Positions 61,105 to 64,000 of a stretch of DNA of 64,000 nt are shown in pieces (position 1 is the stretch's first letter; each line of letters begins with the position of its first letter). This DNA is from Ferrovibrio terrae_A (lineage in GTDB: Bacteria; Pseudomonadota; Alphaproteobacteria; Ferrovibrionales; Ferrovibrionaceae), in NCBI RefSeq assembly GCF_943372915.1, contig NZ_CALSAN010000001.1, forward strand, positions 124,001 to 188,000, in the 5' to 3' direction. The position numbers were made by a program, and so were the translations under genes. The notes below the pieces were generated by a model. It ran no database searches, had not been told where the DNA came from, and was given only the letters and a program-made list of their open reading frames with translations.

Positions 61105-61950
61105 ATGCCGCAACCGCAACCGCTCATGCATGGCAAGCGTGGCCTGATCATGGGCGTCGCCAACGACCGCTCGCTCGCCTGGGGCATCGCCAAGGCGCTG
61201 CACGATCATGGCGCCGAACTCGCCTTCACCTATCAGGGCGAGGCGCTGGAAAAACGCGTGCGCCCGCTCGCCGGCACCATCGGCGCCGAGCATGTGCTGG
61301 AATGCGATGTCACCAATGCCGCTTCGATCGACACCACCTTCGCCGTGCTGGAGAAGGCCTGGGGCAAGCTCGATTTCCTGGTGCATGCCATCGGCTTCTC
61401 CGACAAGAACGAGCTGAAGGGTCGCTATATTGACACCAGCTTTGACAACTTCGCGCTCACCATGAATGTCAGCTGCTACAGCTTCACCGCCGTGATGCAG
61501 CGCGCGGAAAAGCTGATGACCGATGGCGGTGCCGCCATCACGCTCACCTATTACGGCGCCGAACGCGTGATGCCGCATTACAATGTGATGGGCGTGGCCA
61601 AGGCCGCGCTGGAAGCCTCCGTGCGCTATCTCGCCGCCGATCTCGGCCGCAAGAATATCCGCGTCAACGCCATCTCGGCCGGTCCGATCAAGACGCTGGC
61701 CGCCAGCGGCATCGGCGACTTCCGTTATATCCTGAAGTGGAACGAACTGAACGCGCCGCTGCGCCGCAATGTCAGCATCGAGCAGGTCGGCGGCGCCGGC
61801 CTGTATCTGCTCAGCGAGCTGGGCTCCGGCGTCACCGGCGAAGTGCATCATGTCGACAGCGGCTATCACAGCGTCGGCATGGTGGCGGTCGATCAGGCAG
61901 CCCAGGTCGCCGATCTGCTGCTCTCGCTCGGCGGCAAGAAGGCCGAGTAA
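61105..61950 (+). CDS. fabI: Enoyl-[acyl-carrier-protein] reductase FabI
   Basis: A 281-residue NADH-dependent enoyl-ACP reductase. It has the FabI cofactor start GLIMGVANDRSLAWGIA, HAIGFSDKNELKG, and the catalytic Tyr and Lys in PHYNVMGVAKAALEA (Tyr-x6-Lys). AISAGPIKTLAASGI forms the substrate-binding loop. It carries out the last reduction in each fatty-acid elongation round. CGAGGGA precedes ATG 61105; the upstream frame has no site. The aroC gene starts nine bases downstream. Confidence 0.96.
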   Translation: MPQPQPLMHGKRGLIMGVANDRSLAWGIAKALHDHGAELAFTYQGEALEKRVRPLAGTIGAEHVLECDVTNAASIDTTFAVLEKAWGKLDFLVHAIGFSDKNELKGRYIDTSFDNFALTMNVSCYSFTAVMQRAEKLMTDGGAAITLTYYGAERVMPHYNVMGVAKAALEASVRYLAADLGRKNIRVNAISAGPIKTLAASGIGDFRYILKWNELNAPLRRNVSIEQVGGAGLYLLSELGSGVTGEVHHVDSGYHSVGMVAVDQAAQVADLLLSLGGKKAE

Positions 61951-61959
61951 GCACACGTC

Positions 61960-63069
61960 ATGTCGGATAACAGCTTCGGCCGGCTTTTCCGCGTCACCAC
62001 CTGGGGCGAAAGCCATGGGCCGGCGCTGGGCTGCGTGATCGACGGCGCGCCGCCGCGCGTGGCGCTGTCGGAGGCCGATATCCAGGACTGGATGGACAAG
62101 CGCAAGCCGGGCACCTCGCGGTTCGTGACGCAGCGCCAGGAACCGGATTCGGTGAAGATCCTGTCCGGCACCTTCGAGGGGCAGACCACCGGCACGCCGA
62201 TCATGCTGATGATCGAGAATGTCGACCAGCGCTCGAAGGACTACGGCGAGATCAAGGACAAGTTCCGCCCCGGCCATGCCGACTACACCTACTGGAGCAA
62301 ATACGGCATCCGCGACTATCGCGGCGGCGGGCGCAGCTCGGCGCGCGAGACCGCGGCGCGTGTTGCCGCCGGTGCGGTGGCGCGCCAGGTGCTGAAGACC
62401 CTGCTCGGCCCGCAGGTGATGATCCGCGGCGCGCTGGTGCAGATCGGCGAGAAGAAAATCGACGGCAGCACCTGGAGCTGGGATAGCGTGACGCAGAATC
62501 CCTTCTGGTGCCCCGACCCGAAGATGGCGCTGGACTGGGAAGACTATCTGGACGGCATCCGCAAGGCGGGTTCCAGCGTCGGCGCCGTGGTCGAGCTGCG
62601 CGCCAGCGGCATTCCGGCCGGCCTCGGCGAGCCGATCTATGGCAAGCTGGATGCCGATCTGGCAGCGGCGATGATGAGCATCAATGCCGTGAAAGGCGTC
62701 GAGATCGGCGCCGGCTTTGCCGCTGCGGCGTTAAGCGGCGAGGCCAATGCCGACGAGATGCGGCTCAAGAGCGGCACGGCCGAATTCCAGTCGAACCAGG
62801 CCGGCGGCATTCTCGGCGGTATTTCCACCGGCCAGGAGATCGTGGTGCGTTTCGCGGTGAAGCCCACCTCGTCGATCCTCTCGCCGCGGGCCACCATCGA
62901 CCGGTTCGGCACCGAGACCGAGATCATGACCAAGGGCCGCCACGATCCCTGCGTCGGCATTCGTGCCGTGCCGGTGGGCGAAGCCATGCTGGCATTGGTG
63001 CTGGTCGATCACCTGCTGCGCCATCGCGGCCAGGTCGGAGACTTTAAACAGGGCTTCGATCCGCGCTAG
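61960..63069 (+). CDS. aroC: Chorismate synthase AroC
   Basis: A 369-residue chorismate synthase of usual length, starting MSDNSFGRLFRVTTWGESHG with the conserved His near residue 18. Further signatures are RFRPGHADYTYWSKYG, RDYRGGGRSSARETAARVAAG and the late GRHDPCVGIRAVPVGEAM. It makes chorismate from EPSP with reduced FMN. It follows fabI by nine bases, an arrangement common in alphaproteobacteria. Confidence 0.97.
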   Translation: MSDNSFGRLFRVTTWGESHGPALGCVIDGAPPRVALSEADIQDWMDKRKPGTSRFVTQRQEPDSVKILSGTFEGQTTGTPIMLMIENVDQRSKDYGEIKDKFRPGHADYTYWSKYGIRDYRGGGRSSARETAARVAAGAVARQVLKTLLGPQVMIRGALVQIGEKKIDGSTWSWDSVTQNPFWCPDPKMALDWEDYLDGIRKAGSSVGAVVELRASGIPAGLGEPIYGKLDADLAAAMMSINAVKGVEIGAGFAAAALSGEANADEMRLKSGTAEFQSNQAGGILGGISTGQEIVVRFAVKPTSSILSPRATIDRFGTETEIMTKGRHDPCVGIRAVPVGEAMLALVLVDHLLRHRGQVGDFKQGFDPR

Positions 63070-63095
63070 GCTTTCCTCCAGCCCAGGAGGAACCC

Positions 63096-63710
63096 ATGGC
63101 CAAAGCCAAAGCTGCCCCGAAGAAGACCGCGCCGAAAAAAACCACCCGCGCACATGCATTGAAAATTCCGGTGCCGGCGCGCGACAAGCTCGATCCGGCG
63201 ACGCAGGCCTACTTCGCCAAGTGCGACGAGAAGATCGGCTTCGTGCCCAACGTGCTGCTGAGCTACAGCTTCGATCAGAAAAAGCTGCGCGCCTTTTCCG
63301 AGATGTACAACGAGCTGATGCTGGGCGAGAGCGGCCTGTCCAAGCTCGAGCGCGAGATGATCGCCGTGGTGGTCAGCAGCATCAACCACTGCTTCTACTG
63401 CCTCACCGCCCATGGCGCCGCCGTGCGGCAGATTTCCGGCGACCCCAAACTGGGCGAGCTGATGGTGATGAACTATCGCGCCGCCGATCTTGCGCCGAAG
63501 ATCCGCGCGGCGCTGGATTTCGTCGCCAAGCTGACCGAGACGCCGGCCAAGATGGTGGAGGCCGACCGCGAGGCTTTGCGCAAGGCCGGCTGGAGCGACC
63601 GCGACATCTGGGACATCGCCGCCACCGTCAGCTTCTACAACATGAGCAACCGCATGGCCGCCGCCATCGAGATGCAGCCCAACGACGAGTATCACGGCGC
63701 CTTCCGGTGA
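63096..63710 (+). CDS. Peroxidase-related / carboxymuconolactone decarboxylase family protein
   Basis: A 204-residue AhpD-like protein. After a Lys/Ala/Pro-rich N-terminus (KAKAAPKKTAPKKT) it has the CMD core with FVPNVLLSYSFDQ, LSKLEREMIAVVVSSINHC and the redox motif CFYC followed by His (CFYCLTAHG). The family reduces alkyl hydroperoxides through the Cys pair. CAGGAGG lies before the ATG. It is 26 bases downstream of aroC and probably co-transcribed. Confidence 0.9.
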   Translation: MAKAKAAPKKTAPKKTTRAHALKIPVPARDKLDPATQAYFAKCDEKIGFVPNVLLSYSFDQKKLRAFSEMYNELMLGESGLSKLEREMIAVVVSSINHCFYCLTAHGAAVRQISGDPKLGELMVMNYRAADLAPKIRAALDFVAKLTETPAKMVEADREALRKAGWSDRDIWDIAATVSFYNMSNRMAAAIEMQPNDEYHGAFR

Positions 63711-63739
63711 GAGAGCCATCACGCCACCAATAAGAAAGC

Positions 63740-63831
63740 CGTCATCCCCGGCCTTGTGCCGGGGATCCATCTGCCCCATCCCGCATGCCATGACGGCGGG
63801 ATGGATCCTCGGGACAAGCCCGAGGGTGACG
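63740..63831. repeat. Compound palindromic repeat, copy 2
   Basis: The same architecture as the element at 52972-53062. The left stem is CCCCGGC / GCCGGGG type around CTTGT; the right stem is CCTCGGG / CCCGAGG around ACAAG; outer CGTCA / TGACG and inner TCCATC / GATGGA pair. The stems differ in base sequence but keep pairing. It lies between the CMD-like gene and the PAP2 gene. Confidence 0.9.
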
Positions 63832-63866
63832 ACGATTTCTGATACCAAGCGTTTATAATAACAGCC

Positions 63867-64000
63867 ATGCGCTCCATCCTCAGCACCGCGCTTACCCGTC
63901 TCGGCCGCTTCGAGCTGCCGCTGCTGGTGCTGCCCGGCCTTGCGGCGCTGGGGCTGTGGGGCTTTGTCGCGCTGGCCGAGGAAATGCTGGAAGGCGACAC
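63867..64000 (+). CDS. PAP2-family phosphatase, N-terminal fragment
   Basis: The frame starts MRSILSTALTRLGRFELP and runs off the right edge after 44 residues. The visible part is one membrane helix (LPLLVLPGLAALGLWGFVALA) followed by AEEMLEGD, which matches the start of PAP2 (undecaprenyl-pyrophosphate-phosphatase-like) membrane proteins, where this Glu-Gly-Asp segment usually precedes FD. The catalytic residues lie beyond the window, so the call is tentative. Confidence 0.55.
   Translation, partial: MRSILSTALTRLGRFELPLLVLPGLAALGLWGFVALAEEMLEGD

Overview
The window is a continuous stretch of GC-rich, densely packed bacterial chromosome. Family content and style suggest an alphaproteobacterium, most likely of the Rhodospirillales type: a FixL/FixJ/FixK oxygen cascade, a cbb3 oxidase operon, many ATGA/GTGA start-stop overlaps, and dispersed compound palindromes of the kind common in that class. 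The species cannot be fixed from the sequence. I see no rRNA, tRNA, CRISPR array, prophage or insertion sequence.

Left part (1-19.6 kb) is an oxygen-response island. After a partial flavoprotein and a Spy-like periplasmic protein comes a BacA/SbmA-type ABC protein whose ATPase domain has lost nearly all catalytic residues. Next are fixK, a lone receiver, fixJ and a haem-PAS fixL. A thymidine phosphorylase-like gene and a beta-CASP metallo-hydrolase follow. The rest is the leftward cbb3 locus ccoNOQP-ccoGHIS, including ccoQ (57 aa) and ccoS (59 aa), plus a DUF2189 membrane protein and a TauE/SafE-like protein. FNR/FixK-type boxes (TTGAT-N4-RTCAA) lie before ccoN, between fixL and the phosphorylase, before the TauE/SafE gene, and (one mismatch) before the degenerate ABC gene. 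FixJ-like sites lie before fixK and before the lone receiver. Together they describe a circuit FixL to FixJ to FixK to cbb3 oxidase.

Middle part (20-45 kb) is catabolic. 20-32.5 kb carries an SsuABC-type transporter, a MarR regulator, an opine-dehydrogenase-like enzyme, a hydroxyacyl-CoA dehydrogenase, a NicX-like (2,5-dihydroxypyridine dioxygenase type) enzyme, an alpha/beta hydrolase, an acyl-CoA-dehydrogenase-fold protein that looks like a flavin monooxygenase, an acyl-CoA ligase, a flavin reductase, a cupin and an SDR. I read this as an undescribed pathway for an N-heteroaromatic or related ring compound. 32.5-36.1 kb has a DUF2182/DUF899 pair divergent from a TPR-type regulator and a beta-propeller protein. 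36.4-45 kb is a PotABCD-type transporter fused into one operon with a three-subunit opine/amine oxidase and a 2-hydroxyacid dehydrogenase, divergent from an IclR regulator with three candidate operators.

Right part (45-64 kb) has a Na/Pi cotransporter behind a three-unit Pho-box-like array, an MFS carrier and small membrane/cupin proteins. Next is an Atu/Liu-like acyl-CoA carboxylase cluster (two acyl-CoA dehydrogenases, biotin and carboxyltransferase subunits, SDR) with ACGT-type palindromic operators shared with a divergent SCP2 gene. It ends with a KefB/C-type antiporter, an orphan two-gene unit under a promoter whose spacer is a perfect palindrome, then fabI, aroC, a carboxymuconolactone-decarboxylase-like protein and the start of a PAP2 phosphatase. 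Two copies of a compound palindromic repeat lie at 53.0 and 63.7 kb.
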